From NCBI GenBank assembly GCA_010015655.1, contig ML976757.1, positions 1 through 64,000 of the forward strand: a DNA stretch of 64,000 bases, written 5' to 3'. A program made the position numbers and the translations under genes. The notes beneath the pieces are model-generated. The model was not told the origin of the DNA. It worked only from the letters and a program-made list of their open reading frames with translations, and made no database searches. The DNA is from Bimuria novae-zelandiae CBS 107.79. Its lineage: Eukaryota; Ascomycota; Dothideomycetes; Pleosporales; Didymosphaeriaceae. Of the stretch, positions 23,214 to 33,873 are shown in pieces; positions within the stretch are counted from its first letter, which is position 1, and each line of letters opens with the position of its first letter.

Positions 23214-25244
23214 CTAGTCCTTGAAACTCCAGTAGTTCTCCAAGATCTCCTCGTCGAGGCCTTTCACAAACCGGCGAAGAAGTGGGTTGTTGATGAACCT
23301 ATTGTACCCATCGGTCGGCAAGTTGGTAGCAGAGCAGGGAAGGGTGCAATTGCACTTGATGGGGAGATCTTCGACCCTAGTCCTGAGAATTTCTTGCTTC
23401 GCAACCTCCACCTCCCTCAAGATCCTGGTGGTTTCAAGACCTGTCGATGCGACGATCTTAAAGTTACGAGCCCACTTAGTGCGGGTGAAGTCCTTGATAC
23501 AGCCGCTCATTGTAATCTTGAGCTTCGTGTTCGCATTTGTATTCCAACCACACAGCTGCTCGAGCGCAAACGTGAAGAACCAGTCAATCCATTCCTTCTG
23601 GCACGAGTGCACGGTGGTGTCGGCCCACGCGCGGTAGAGCGTGTCCCATGGATCCGCGGCTTTCGGGTGTTTAGGGCTAATGAAACGAAAGTCGAGATGT
23701 TGAACTGTCTCGAGAGCTTTCAGCTGGGCAAACGTCAGAGCGCGAGGGTCTGCGACAAAGTTCCCAAAAGGCGCGCCGAACCGGGGACGGATACCGACCA
23801 GCTGGAAGTAGAGAGCTGCGGAAAACTCTAGCTGAATGCGATTCAGTGCTTGCGGGTGACCGTAATGATGAATGATGGGAATGCTGAAGCCATTAAGGTC
23901 GGAGGTCGCGTGAAAGCGCTTCGTCGCAGCAGTCCAGATGGTTTTCTTTGCCTCTTCGTAAATCTGACGGCGGACTTGCAAGAATGGCAAATAGGGGGGC
24001 GCGATGTCTGGGTCGCGCTTGAAGCCCGTTCGATCCTTCGGCCCTATGGTCAGACCATTGTCCATGGTGACGCGGTTGCCGTCAACCTTGGGTAGGACAA
24101 TTCCGCCTCCTAGGATCTGCAAGTATATCAGCTCCCTCATCTCGAGAGGAAGATCCATGATCCGGAAGCTCTTCCCGTTGTTCTTCCACCACATGATCTG
24201 GTTCTCGAGCTGGAGTTGAGGGCCTCCACGCATTTTCCAGACGTACTCGTCGTGCCACTCAAATTGCTTCCTCATCCAAGCAACCAAAGGCATCCAGATC
24301 TTGGTATCCTCCACGTCCCAAACTTCCATGTTCTCGACCTTGACCTCCGCCACGGCGTGGCGTGAAGCGATCCAACGAATGGGTACCGTGTTTCGGAGCC
24401 CCCACTGAGACTGGAAGAAAGTATACCAGGTGCATGGCGTGAGCCTAGAGCAGTCTAAGTGACACCTACGTACGATGTGCTCGATTTGCTTGAGGCAAGC
24501 GAGGTAGACACGCAACTCCTTGTCGTTCATGGCATGATGGTTATTGCGCGCCAGGAAATGGAAGTTGCGGAGCCGTTCCGCCAGAGCGAAGGCTTCGATA
24601 GCATCAGTCACGGTTGTCGTTGATGTGTCGGCCATAGTGTTGGATATGGGTGCAGAAATGCCGTCAGGCACCATGTGGGCTAGCGAAAGGTCGTCGTCTT
24701 CGATCGCAAGGAAGGGCTTGACAGATCCCTCGATTCCCGCCGGCTCGTCCACAGGCTGCCGGCCCTTCACCACGGTCTCTGATGCGCAGGCCGTAGTGTC
24801 TGAATTGGATGTGGAATTGCTGCCAGCCGTGATTTCCACTTGCGGGGCGTCGTCGTCGTCCGGAGGAAGTCGCACAACGGTGGCTCGCGCATCTTCAAAC
24901 TTGCCCGTCTTCTGGGGGTCCATCTCAGCGTTGAGTAACATTCCTTGTGGAGCAGCGTGAGGTGTATGCTCGGCGGGTGACGCTGGGGATGCTTGCTTCG
25001 TCGTGCCCTTACCCTGAAAGAAGCGCAAGAGGCTGCCAAAGGGGTCAGCGGGTGGGGCAGCCATAGCAATGGCGTCAAGAGGTTTGCCTGGGCTCGCTGT
25101 GATTTTGATGTTTGTGTGGTGAGAGCCCGGGTGATGGGGAGTACCGGTGTCGTTTGCACCGCGGGGCGTTTGCGACGCTACAAGTGAAGGTAGGTGCGAA
25201 GGTGGACGCAGCTGGTACTCGAAGAAGTGCGTCCCTGGATTCAT
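23214..25244 (-). CDS. 2EXR/F-box-like domain protein, 676 residues
   Basis: A single uninterrupted frame from the ATG at 25244. An in-frame ATG at about residue 61 (MAAPPADPFGS...) is a plausible alternative start. Residues 1-250 are low-complexity (Pro, Ser, Thr, Asp), with one acidic Asp run. The conserved part has FRIMDLPLEMRELIYLQIL (about residue 370), an F-box/2EXR-type opening, and LQVRRQIYEEAKKTIW (about residue 430), the pairing seen in many ascomycete proteins of unknown role. The C-terminus has a CNCTLPC cluster. Family members may act as adaptors, but no function is established. The gene appears intact. Confidence 0.8.
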   Translation of the reverse strand: MNPGTHFFEYQLRPPSHLPSLVASQTPRGANDTGTPHHPGSHHTNIKITASPGKPLDAIAMAAPPADPFGSLLRFFQGKGTTKQASPASPAEHTPHAAPQGMLLNAEMDPQKTGKFEDARATVVRLPPDDDDAPQVEITAGSNSTSNSDTTACASETVVKGRQPVDEPAGIEGSVKPFLAIEDDDLSLAHMVPDGISAPISNTMADTSTTTVTDAIEAFALAERLRNFHFLARNNHHAMNDKELRVYLACLKQIEHIVRRCHLDCSRLTPCTWYTFFQSQWGLRNTVPIRWIASRHAVAEVKVENMEVWDVEDTKIWMPLVAWMRKQFEWHDEYVWKMRGGPQLQLENQIMWWKNNGKSFRIMDLPLEMRELIYLQILGGGIVLPKVDGNRVTMDNGLTIGPKDRTGFKRDPDIAPPYLPFLQVRRQIYEEAKKTIWTAATKRFHATSDLNGFSIPIIHHYGHPQALNRIQLEFSAALYFQLVGIRPRFGAPFGNFVADPRALTFAQLKALETVQHLDFRFISPKHPKAADPWDTLYRAWADTTVHSCQKEWIDWFFTFALEQLCGWNTNANTKLKITMSGCIKDFTRTKWARNFKIVASTGLETTRILREVEVAKQEILRTRVEDLPIKCNCTLPCSATNLPTDGYNRFINNPLLRRFVKGLDEEILENYWSFKD

Positions 25245-25617
25245 GAGAACTCACTTCGTGCGCGTCTGCCCTCGAGAGGCTCGGCGTCTAGCTCGTTTTG
25301 GCGCAGCTTTACTTTGGGCAGATGAGTCGATTCCATGGTCCGCCATCCGTTCCGTTCCTCGGTACCAGAATCTCGTCAGGTTAGATGGGTGCTACGACGT
25401 TGCTGCTTCCCGCGCAAGTACGCCTAGTGATGACAGGAGACATCGACAACCGGATCTCCTCGTGCGCATACTCAAGTGAGCCAGTAACTTGTTGTTTGAG
25501 ATTACATCTGAAAGAGGAGTCGAGGATAGAGGCTCAAAATTTGAGAGTGAGAATTAATATTGAATTATTTACAGAACAGAACCTGATCACGACATTGGTG
25601 CTCAATGACAGACGCGA
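25245..25617. other. intergenic, no gene seen
   Basis: About 370 bp between two minus-strand genes. It must hold the promoter of the gene starting at 25244 and the 3' region of the permease. Confidence 0.5.
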
Positions 25618-27030
25618 TCACGTGTACGAGTCGGAATCGCACGTAAAAGCGCCCCTGACGCTGCCGCTGTTGTACTGGTTCACGATGTCCTGCACGGAGG
25701 CGTAGGTACCACAGCCCAGGATCGCGATGCCGATGACGAAGATGATTGCATTCAGGATCGACAACGAGATGTTCTTCCAGCCTTCGTACCATTTGCCTTC
25801 GCGCACCAGCTGGAACCAGAAGAGCGCTGGGAAGTAGAAGGTGAACCCGGAGATGAAGAGCGCAGACATGATACCGAGCAGCGCGTTGAAGAAGGGGATG
25901 GCCTCAGCGATGATCCAAGCAATGAGCGTCAGGCAGGTGATCAAGCAGATCCACGTAATCCAGCCACGCGCGCCCTGGATATACCGGATTGGGGACGCAG
26001 GGAAGGCGCGGTCCATGATGTACCGCCCGACCACAGTGCCGTTGATGCTACCGGAGATGAAAATGACGGGCAGGGCAATGCCAAATGCGATGCGCGAGAC
26101 CGTAGTGCCAGCGGACAGGAGCGCAGGGCTCTTCATATCCGTGCCGACGAACGCATAGATGAGCGAACCAGTCAGCGTATAGATGAAGATTTCGATCAGA
26201 CCAAGCGCCCAGATGGACTTCACGTAGTCTTTGGGCGTGTGCATCTCAGACATGAAGCTGAACTGGCAGATGGCAAACGAGTAGGCGAAGATGATGTTGG
26301 TCGTCGAGAGGAACGCCTGGTAGAAGGTGGTCTCTGGCGGCGGCCACGCAGACCAGTTGACGGCTGAGAGTCCTCCTGGTGCATTGTGCGCCTGGATGCC
26401 TGTGGAAATGATGGTGATGCCGATGGCGAGGATGATGCTGACAAAGTCGATATACCCCAAGATCGCGAACTCGGCAAAAGTCGGTGGAAGCGCGAGGACA
26501 AGAAGAATAATGGCTGAAACGACACCCCATGCGATCGCGCAGACGTTTTCCTTGTCAACGATATTGATGAACGCGATTGTGCCCGTAAGAGCATGGGAGC
26601 CGACCAGCAGAACCAGGAAAATGGCGAACATGGCTCCGGTGAGCTCGTAACCGAATCGTCCCCAGATCAGGCGCACGGCATCCGAGTAATGATCGACGGC
26701 GGGATACCGGATTTTGACTTGACCGACGACGTAACTCGTGTAAATAGCGATGAGACCTAAGCCGACCGTCAGGATGACGCCACCGACCATGCCGACAGTT
26801 GCGAATGCGCTCGGAACACTCAGGGAGCCCAAAGCAATGGCCTCCACAATGAGACAAATCGTCAGTCGCTTCCATCCTAATCTGTGGAATCTTTCTTGTC
26901 CTTCGTGGATCGTGGGAGCCTCGCCAAGCGGGCTTTGCTCTGGGTCACTCTTCTTCCCAGCCGAGCTGGCGTCATCCTTCTCGTACATGGGAGGCGCTAG
27001 CGTGTTGCCAAAATCATGGGGTTCAGACAT
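25618..27030 (-). CDS. amino-acid permease of the AAAP family (MTR-like)
   Basis: An intronless frame from the ATG at 27030 (MSEPHDFGN) encodes 470 residues. After a hydrophilic, Ser/Pro/Glu-rich N-terminus of about 55 residues come about 11 hydrophobic segments, starting LTICLIVEAIALGSLSVPSAF. That is the first helix of the Aa_trans (AAAP) family, which includes Neurospora MTR, the neutral and aromatic amino-acid permease. Length is normal for the family. It is expected in the plasma membrane as a proton-coupled amino-acid importer; the substrate is not readable from sequence. No lesions are seen. It lies about 0.8 kb from the nested transposon block. Confidence 0.9.
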   Translation of the reverse strand: MSEPHDFGNTLAPPMYEKDDASSAGKKSDPEQSPLGEAPTIHEGQERFHRLGWKRLTICLIVEAIALGSLSVPSAFATVGMVGGVILTVGLGLIAIYTSYVVGQVKIRYPAVDHYSDAVRLIWGRFGYELTGAMFAIFLVLLVGSHALTGTIAFINIVDKENVCAIAWGVVSAIILLVLALPPTFAEFAILGYIDFVSIILAIGITIISTGIQAHNAPGGLSAVNWSAWPPPETTFYQAFLSTTNIIFAYSFAICQFSFMSEMHTPKDYVKSIWALGLIEIFIYTLTGSLIYAFVGTDMKSPALLSAGTTVSRIAFGIALPVIFISGSINGTVVGRYIMDRAFPASPIRYIQGARGWITWICLITCLTLIAWIIAEAIPFFNALLGIMSALFISGFTFYFPALFWFQLVREGKWYEGWKNISLSILNAIIFVIGIAILGCGTYASVQDIVNQYNSGSVRGAFTCDSDSYT

Positions 27031-27841
27031 GTTGGTGATCCGCAAAGAATCGATGCAGCAGGTGCAGGATGAACGACGAGTTCTTCAAGACGAGAGCACC
27101 TCTGGGCTTATCGGCGTACGGAATTGCTGGGGTAAGAGGTGGACCCAGGGTTGAGGAGCAGAGCCACACTGACGGGCAAGCTGCTCTGCTTTATGTATGC
27201 ACCTTATCTTGCACCGTTCCATTTGTAATGCGACAGCGTCAGTAATCTGGGCAGTATCGTCTCGGACATTGAACGGATCATCTGTCGGGGCGAGCCCAAC
27301 GATCCATGTTATGGGTGACAGCTCTGGCGGTTATAGGCGGATCCACTTGGTACTAAGTGTAACGTAACTCGTTGAAAAAAGTGTAACGTAACTCGTTGAA
27401 AATTTTACGTGGGAGAGGTAGGTTACGCTTTGACCGTGCAGACGGCGATGCGGGGAAAATCACCGAATTGCGAAAAGAGACGACCCTGGCGTGCCTGTTG
27501 CGCGTGCAGCCCGAAACGACCGATAGGCCTGTCAGCGTTGCCGCATCCTCAGCAGGCTCGGATGGGACAGGAGGTGTTGTGCAGTCAAGCTCCAGGGCTC
27601 TCGCTCAATCCGGTCAATGGCGGCGCGGCGCTGCCTTGTCGAAAATGCCCAAACAGGAACCGTGAAACCATTAGTCAAGCCCTGGCCGAAGCCACCCGCA
27701 ACGGCCGCTCTAACCGCCATCAGATCATCATGCAGCCTACCTCCTACGTCAACTGATCTGCAGACTCGGCCCCGGTGTCAGCATTGCCGTGAGTGGTGCT
27801 CCCCTCGACACGCCCACGAAGTGCGCGCACGACTAGATGCG
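27031..27841. other. intergenic between permease and transposon nest
   Basis: Holds the permease promoter and a 2-copy tandem repeat at 27355-27404. A GC-rich part (27410-27840) has several overlapping short frames but nothing recognisable. Confidence 0.5.
27355..27404 (+). repeat. two-copy tandem repeat, about 25 bp
   Basis: The unit containing AAGTGTAACGTAACTCGTTG is present twice in direct tandem, about 330 bp upstream of the permease start. Confidence 0.85.
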
Positions 27842-27843
27842 TA

Positions 27844-27900
27844 AGCCGACGCACCTAAATATTGATCACCCCTAAATGTTGATCAGCCCCACCAAACTGA
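27844..27900 (+). repeat. left terminal inverted repeat of element A
   Basis: Pairs with 33149-33205 over about 50 bp with one or two differences of RIP type. TA target site precedes it. Confidence 0.9.
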
Positions 27901-27969
27901 TTACCTACACAACACCACCTTTTTTATTAACAACGCTCGATTAATATAGGTAATTATAAAATAGCTATA

Positions 27970-28269
27970 ACGTACTTCACAAGCGAGTGCATCACGCTAC
28001 TAAGACCCTACTAAAATATACTATTAATAATAGTATAACGCGATATCTTAACTACTTAATTAGTTATTATAATTAAAAAAAGCTTATATATAGCTTACGC
28101 GTTAGGCTATTAAATAAAATATAATACTAAGTTAGCAACGCGCGATAGCTATTTATAATATTATTTAATTCTAACTAAGTAAATAGCGTGCTAAAATTTC
28201 TTTTTAATAGAATTATATTTCTAACTTTATAAATCTCCTTCTAATAAAAAAGTAGGTAATTATTTAGTA
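27970..28269 (+). mobile_element. C1, truncated 5' fragment of the element C family
   Basis: Starts ACGTACTT after TA. It matches the reversed right end of element C2 (32375 down to about 32050) for about 300 bp, allowing RIP changes and a 17-bp gap near the terminus. It is therefore the 5' end of a second copy in opposite orientation, cut off at the TA where C2 inserted. The rest of C1 is not found on the other side. Confidence 0.7.
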
Positions 28270-28742
28270 ACGTACATATATAGCGAGCTAATTAGTCAAG
28301 CGAGCTAATCACTCTGCCAAGACCCTATTAAAATCTAAACTATACACGATTGTACAGAACAACTATAAATAGCTGTTAAAAATTATAATAGGCTAATTTA
28401 TTTAAAATCTACCTTTATAGATTAATTATAAGTACGTAAGTTATATATAGCCTTATTATAGTATTAATAGCACTACTAGGTTAATTTATTTTTATTAGCG
28501 CACACCTATTTTTTATTATTATTACGCGTCGTAAAGTCCTTTAGAGTAGCTAGTTATTAGCTATTAGTAGCTATAAGGACTTTTTCTTACTATAGTTACT
28601 TTCTTTTATATAATTTTTATCGCGTAGTAGCCTTAGTAGCGGCTTAAAGCTTAGCGTCTTTTATAAGCTTTTTAATTATCTTAACTATTAAAGTTAAAGA
28701 ATTATTTATATAAGATTAAATTCTCTACTTTATTAGCGTTAA

Positions 28743-31028
28743 TGTTAAGATATATTAAGACCTAACATGACGTAGGCGGGGCATCGACACTTATCCGTGC
28801 GCCTGGCTAAGATTCCTGACTCAGCCACAGGTCACGTGACTAATCACGCGTCCCAGAAATATCGGGAATCCCAGAAGTATCTTAGCACCTAGGACTTTGG
28901 GACTTATAGAATTATCGGGATTTATAGGATAGGACTTATATATAAAAATATTAAAGATAGACTCTCTATCTTCGTGTTTAACCTAAGTTATTAATCTATT
29001 ATTTAGATTATACTTTAGCCTTAGTTTATTCGTTTATAATCGCGCACTACCTTTAATACTAATAATCTTATTAATATGTGTAAGCTATTAATAATCCTTC
29101 CTTACTTTATAGTAACATGTTTTATAAGCGAGCGGCCCATACAAGCGAGCGGCCCACCCCACCAACTTTTTGCAGCACATAAACTTCTACCTACTATGGC
29201 GCCCCTAATTCAGGCCTAACTAGCCTTTGCTAAGGCTGATATACACCTTGCAATCTTAGCTATTAATTAAAACTAAATTTAGTCTATAAGAGGTGCAGCA
29301 TATATATTTACTATCCCTTAAATAATACTTTAATACTAACGCGCTAGAATTGCTACGCGACGTAATTACTAGCCTAAATTAAAGAAGCTTACTAAGATAG
29401 AAAAGGAGGTAATTATTAGGCATATACTTAACCTAGATTCGCGAGGATTTCCGCCCACGCTAAGTGCTATGCAAGATATGGCGGATAAGCTACTCGCTAA
29501 GCGAGGCGCTAGATAGGTTAGTAAGCAATAGCCGCGCAACTTTATTAAGTAAATAGATTATCTTACTACACGATTTAATTAACCGTACAATTAGCAAAGA
29601 GCTCTGTGTAAGGATCTAGATACTATTAGAGCTTAGTTTAAGCTTATAGCGCGCATAAAGGCTACCTATAGTATTTATAATAAGGATACCTATAACTTTG
29701 ACAAGACTGGTTTTATAATAGGCAAGATATTATCTTAGCTTGTTATTATAGGCTTAGAGAGACGCGGTAGGCTAAAGGCTATCTAGCTAGGCAATTATAG
29801 GTAGACTATAGTAATCTATAGAATTAGCGCTACTAGCTAGGCGATCCCGCCCTTTATTATCTTCGCTAGCTAGTATCACCTCTCTATCTAGTACTAGGAC
29901 GATAATATACCGCGCGACTAGGCTTTCGCTATTAGCAATAATAGCTAGACTACTAACAAGCTTAGAGTAGAGTGACTAAGGCACTTTATTAAGTATATAG
30001 TAAAGTGTAGGGTAGGCGCGCGCTAGCTACTTATACTTAATAGCTATAAGAGCTATAACTTGCTTAAATTTTAAGAGCTCTATAAGGAGAATAATATCTA
30101 TACTTTTTATATGCTACCACATTCGTCGCACCTCTTATAGCTACTTAACGTTAGCTACTTTTCGCCGTTAAAGCGCGCGTATAGTTACTAGATCAAGAGC
30201 CTAATGCGCGACTATATTAACTATATTATAAAGCTAGAGTTCCTACTAGCCTTCTGCGCAGCCTATAAGTAGTTAATTACAAAGGAAAACATCTACGCAA
30301 GCTTTTAAGGCGCTAGCCTAGTCCTATATAACCTAGAGGTAGTAATATTAAAGCTTAATATTAAGCTTTGTACGCTAATGCCGCCTCTACTAAAAGTTAC
30401 TCTTTAGAAAGCTAAAACACTAAGCAACGCGCGCAAGCTAGAGGCTTAATTAATATTAATTTATAATAGGATTTAAAGGTATAAAAGCTTATTACCTACT
30501 TCTATTATTATAGCGCTTAATTAGCTTAAAAAGGGCGCTAAGGTAATAGCTTATAAAAGTACGCTTATGCACGATCGGATCGCGAGGCTTAAGAAGGCTA
30601 ATAAGGCTGCTATAACGCGTAAATAGCGCAAAAAGAAGCGGATCTAGAGGCAGGGTACCTTAACAAAGGCAGAAGCAGAGAAGATTATCGCTCAAAAGGA
30701 TATTAAGCAGCAGATAGAGGTAAAAATACGTTAAGACAAGGCGCGATTAGGTGCTAATTAGCAGGCTTTAACACGCTGCAGCCGCTGTAAGAAGACTGGC
30801 TATACTATGCAAACATGCAAGAACGATATTATAGATACTATTTAATCTAGTATAGCAATTATATACTATTATCTTATTGTGTTGTTAAGATAGGTTGCTG
30901 TAAAGGTATAAAAAGTTGGTGGGGTGGGCCGCTCGCTTGTATGGGCCGCTCGCTTATAAAACACGTTACTCCTGTCTAAGAACTAACCCTAGTCTCTTTT
31001 AAGACTAGCTATCCCAAAGGGCTTAACA
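28743..31028. mobile_element. solo LTR (432 bp) split by a Fot1 element
   Basis: Ends are TGTTAAG at 28743 and CTTAACA ending at 31028, a perfect 7-bp inversion. The pentamer GTTAA flanks both sides (28738-28742 and 31029-31033), a target duplication. The LTR itself is 28743-29114 plus 30969-31028; element B occupies the middle. It is less RIP-mutated than its surroundings near 28770-28900. No internal retrotransposon sequence is present, so it is a solo LTR from LTR-LTR recombination. Confidence 0.8.
29115..30966 (+). mobile_element. Fot1-like element B, full length (1852 bp)
   Basis: Terminal repeats of about 55 bp start ACATG/ACGTG, carry AAGCGAGCGGCCCA twice and end ACCCCACCAAC. TA flanks both sides. 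The plus strand from the ATG near 29196 reads as a whole Fot1/pogo transposase through about 25 or more RIP stops: SRGFPPTLSAMQDMA, YNFDKTGFIIGKI, PPFIIFAS.YHLS, LRHFIKY, LLILNS, YMLPHSSHLL, YFSPLKRAYS and a Lys-rich tail with CSRCKKTGY.M. The length equals that of Fot1. It is inactive. Confidence 0.92.
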
Positions 31029-33148
31029 GTTAATTACGATCCTGATTTTAGGGTATTACTTAGTATTTATAACTACCACGTACTATTGCGTATAGTATAA
31101 AGTAAAGCGTATATAAATAAATATTAAGTTTTAATATTATAGCTTATAAATTTAATAAGACCAAACTAGCGCCTTAAAAGCCTTTTTAAATATTACTTTA
31201 AGTAATTATAGCCTTAAAAGCTGTAATAAAGTAAGGTAAGAACTTAATTTTAGTAATATACGTAATCTAGTTACTTATTAGAACCTTAGCTTAGCGCCTA
31301 TACGCCTTTTTTAAAGGCGAGAAATAGCCTATATTAAGTGGCTATAAGAGGTGCAATAAATATAGAGGTATATAGAGAGTAATAATCTTATTATCCTTAT
31401 AGTATTCCTAGAATTTAAGCAAGTTATAGCTCTTATAGCTATTAATAATAAATAAATATACTATACTAATAATATACCTTTTTATATACGCGTTAAAGTA
31501 CTTTAACTATTATAAACTAAGCTTATTTATTATTTAGCTATTTTTAAAGACTATAATAACCTAATTATAAGGTAGATACTTCTCCTAGTACTAGGTAGAG
31601 AGGTGGTGCTTGCCCTAAAAGATAAGGAAGGGTAGAATTGCCTAGCCTATTATATTAATGCCCTAAATAGCTATTATTTACTTTTAATTACCTTACTACA
31701 CGCTCTTTAGCTTACCTTAATACTTAAAGCCTATAATAACTACTCCTATTAATATTATGCCTATTATAAAGCTAGACTTATTAAAGTTATAAGTGTCTTT
31801 ATCTAGGATACCATGCTTAGCTTTAGTATTTTTTATAAGCTAGAACTAGCTTTATATAACTTTAAGATTCTTATAGAAGGCTCTCTTATAGTTATACTTT
31901 TAATTAAACTTAACTTAGAGCTCTAATTAGTACTTAATAAAATTTATAGCTTAATTTTAACTAATAGGCTCACAGCCCTACTTAGCTAATAAAGAATTAG
32001 CTATATCTTTTATAATAATAAGCAAGGGCGGAAATCCTCACGCGTCTAATTTAAGTATATACTAAATAATTACTTACTCCTTTATTAGAAAGAGATTTAT
32101 AAAGTTAAGGATATAATTATATTAAAAGGTAATTTTAGGGTACTATCTACTTAATAGGCTTTAAGTAATATTACAGGTAGCCATAGCGCGTTACTAACTT
32201 AGTGTTACGTTATATTTAATAGCCTAAAGTATAATGTATATATAAGCTTCTTTTAATTATAGTAGCTAATTAGGTAGTTACAATATCGCGTTACACTATT
32301 ATTAATATATATTTTAGTAAAGTCTTAGTAAAGTAATACACTCGCTTGTATAATGCATGCGCTTATAAAGTACGTTATGAGGTTAATATAATAGAGACTC
32401 TATTTTTATTTTTATATTTAATATACCTTTTATAGTGTCTTAATCTTCCTAGGTTCACTATTATTAAGTTAAAGTATTAGAATTAGATACGTAATTTATT
32501 AAACCTTAATAATGCTATACTAATTAAGAAGAATTATTTTATTAGATAATATTACCTAGTATAAGAGAAAGGCTTATTTAAAAAGAATAATATAAGTAAG
32601 ATAGTAAGTAGTAGGTCTTATGCTATATAACCTTAATTAGGTAACTTAGTTATTATAAATACTTAATTGTCTAGTAATACTAGAATAGCCTAATTAATTA
32701 GGCAATCTAATAAATCTAATTTATCGCACGTCGCGAAGACTCTAGAATCTATATTACTTAGTAGGCCTTACTATAGTTAGAAAACCTATCGCAATCTGTC
32801 CGCGTATTACTATTAAAAGTAGGTAAGACTATTATAATAGCTAATAATCGCATAGCTATACAGGAGGTAAAGATATTATAATTAAACTATTAATTATAAA
32901 TTCTAGGTTTTACACTAAAGAGAACGCGCATATAAATTAATTAAAACTAAAAGTTTATTAATACTAAAGTTATTAAGGCTAATATTAATAAAGCTACTAC
33001 TTAAAGAGCTCCTATATTATAATTAACTATAATAAATACTACCTCAGTTATTAATAAGGTAGCTATAGCACTAAGCCTCGCAGATATGTATACATAGTTT
33101 TAAATATAATATAACGTTAATCGATTATCGCGGCTTTTGTGTGGGTGA

Positions 33149-33205
33149 TCGGTTTGGTGGGGCTGATTAACATTTAGGGGTGATCAATATTTAGGTGCGT
33201 CGGCT
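33149..33205 (-). repeat. right terminal inverted repeat of element A
   Basis: Reverse complement of 27844-27900 apart from RIP-type differences; TA follows at 33206-33207. Confidence 0.9.
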
Positions 33206-33207
33206 TA

Positions 33208-33873
33208 CCTAGGTATAGAAGAGCGTCCTTTAGTTCGGTATTTACTCTATCGCGTTTCTTGGTTGCTCTGTCGCATGACCTTTTCACCTCGTTGGTGACA
33301 ATAAATAAAACCCCCTGCCCAAAGCTTTTCTGAGTGGTGCGCCGTAGGCGGTACTTCTTAACATATTCTGTAACGTCGAAAAGAGTGTTGAGGCAATCGT
33401 TGTTTTTGATTGAGAAGCTACTCTATGGAGCTGTATACTGTGGATCACGTGAGTCACGTGCACGGGCCGCACGTACGCGGGTGGCCCAAGCTTCTATACT
33501 GAACCGTCACATATTCCATGCCTTCTTTGTCGTCCAAACTTGTGCTTTCTTCTTAGTGTTATATTTTTTTCTTATCCCATAATAAAATAGTACTTTAAAT
33601 TTGCTAAAAGCCCGATCTAACAGGCGATATCACCAAGACAACTTGTCTAGTAGTAGGAACATTAGTAACAAGACTCATATAATGTTAGAATGTGTAGTTC
33701 TAGATGGCTGTCTGGTTGTCGACGGTCTCCAAGCGCAATAAGTTTATATGTAAAGTACCCAGACAATGCAAAAACGCAGTAGTATCAATGATCATTCCCA
33801 AGACAAAAGCGGATTAATTGGTTATGGTAGCTATAGCCATTGGTAAGAAAGAACCCTCTCTCCAGGTGTTTGC
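33208..33873. other. intergenic, no gene seen
   Basis: Ordinary composition with short frames only. It separates the transposon nest from the secreted-protein gene and includes that gene's 3' region. Confidence 0.5.

Larger units (their letters stand above)
28270..32375 (-). mobile_element. Fot1/pogo-like element C2, RIP-inactivated
   Basis: Flanked by TA on both sides (28268-28269, 32376-32377). Ends begin ACGTAC and share spaced GCGAG motifs. On the minus strand a transposase reads from about 32100 (DA.GFPPL) through DKDTYNFNKS, IF.GKHHLST.Y and ITLY.P...HLL.PLNIGYFSPLK to about 31040, then continues beyond a solo LTR at 28743-31028. Removing that LTR and one target copy restores the Lys-rich C-terminal frame, a good check. 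Many RIP stops make it dead. Confidence 0.85.
27844..33205 (+). mobile_element. pogo/Fot1-like element A, host of a transposon nest
   Basis: Inverted termini starting AGCCGACGCACCTAAATATT are at 27844 and, reversed, end at 33205. Each contains two near-copies of CCTAAATATTGATCA followed by GCCCCACC, and TA flanks both sides (27842-27843, 33206-33207). The plus strand at about 32600-33100 still shows, through RIP stops, a Lys/Gln-rich tail like a Fot1 transposase C-terminus. The rest of its transposase is missing. Other elements fill 27970-32375. Confidence 0.85.

Noticed and set aside
28740..29114. Independent LTR ending at the TAACA at 29113-29117
   Set aside because: Those bases belong to the TA target and terminus of element B; the true LTR end is CTTAACA at 31028, confirmed by the GTTAA duplication.
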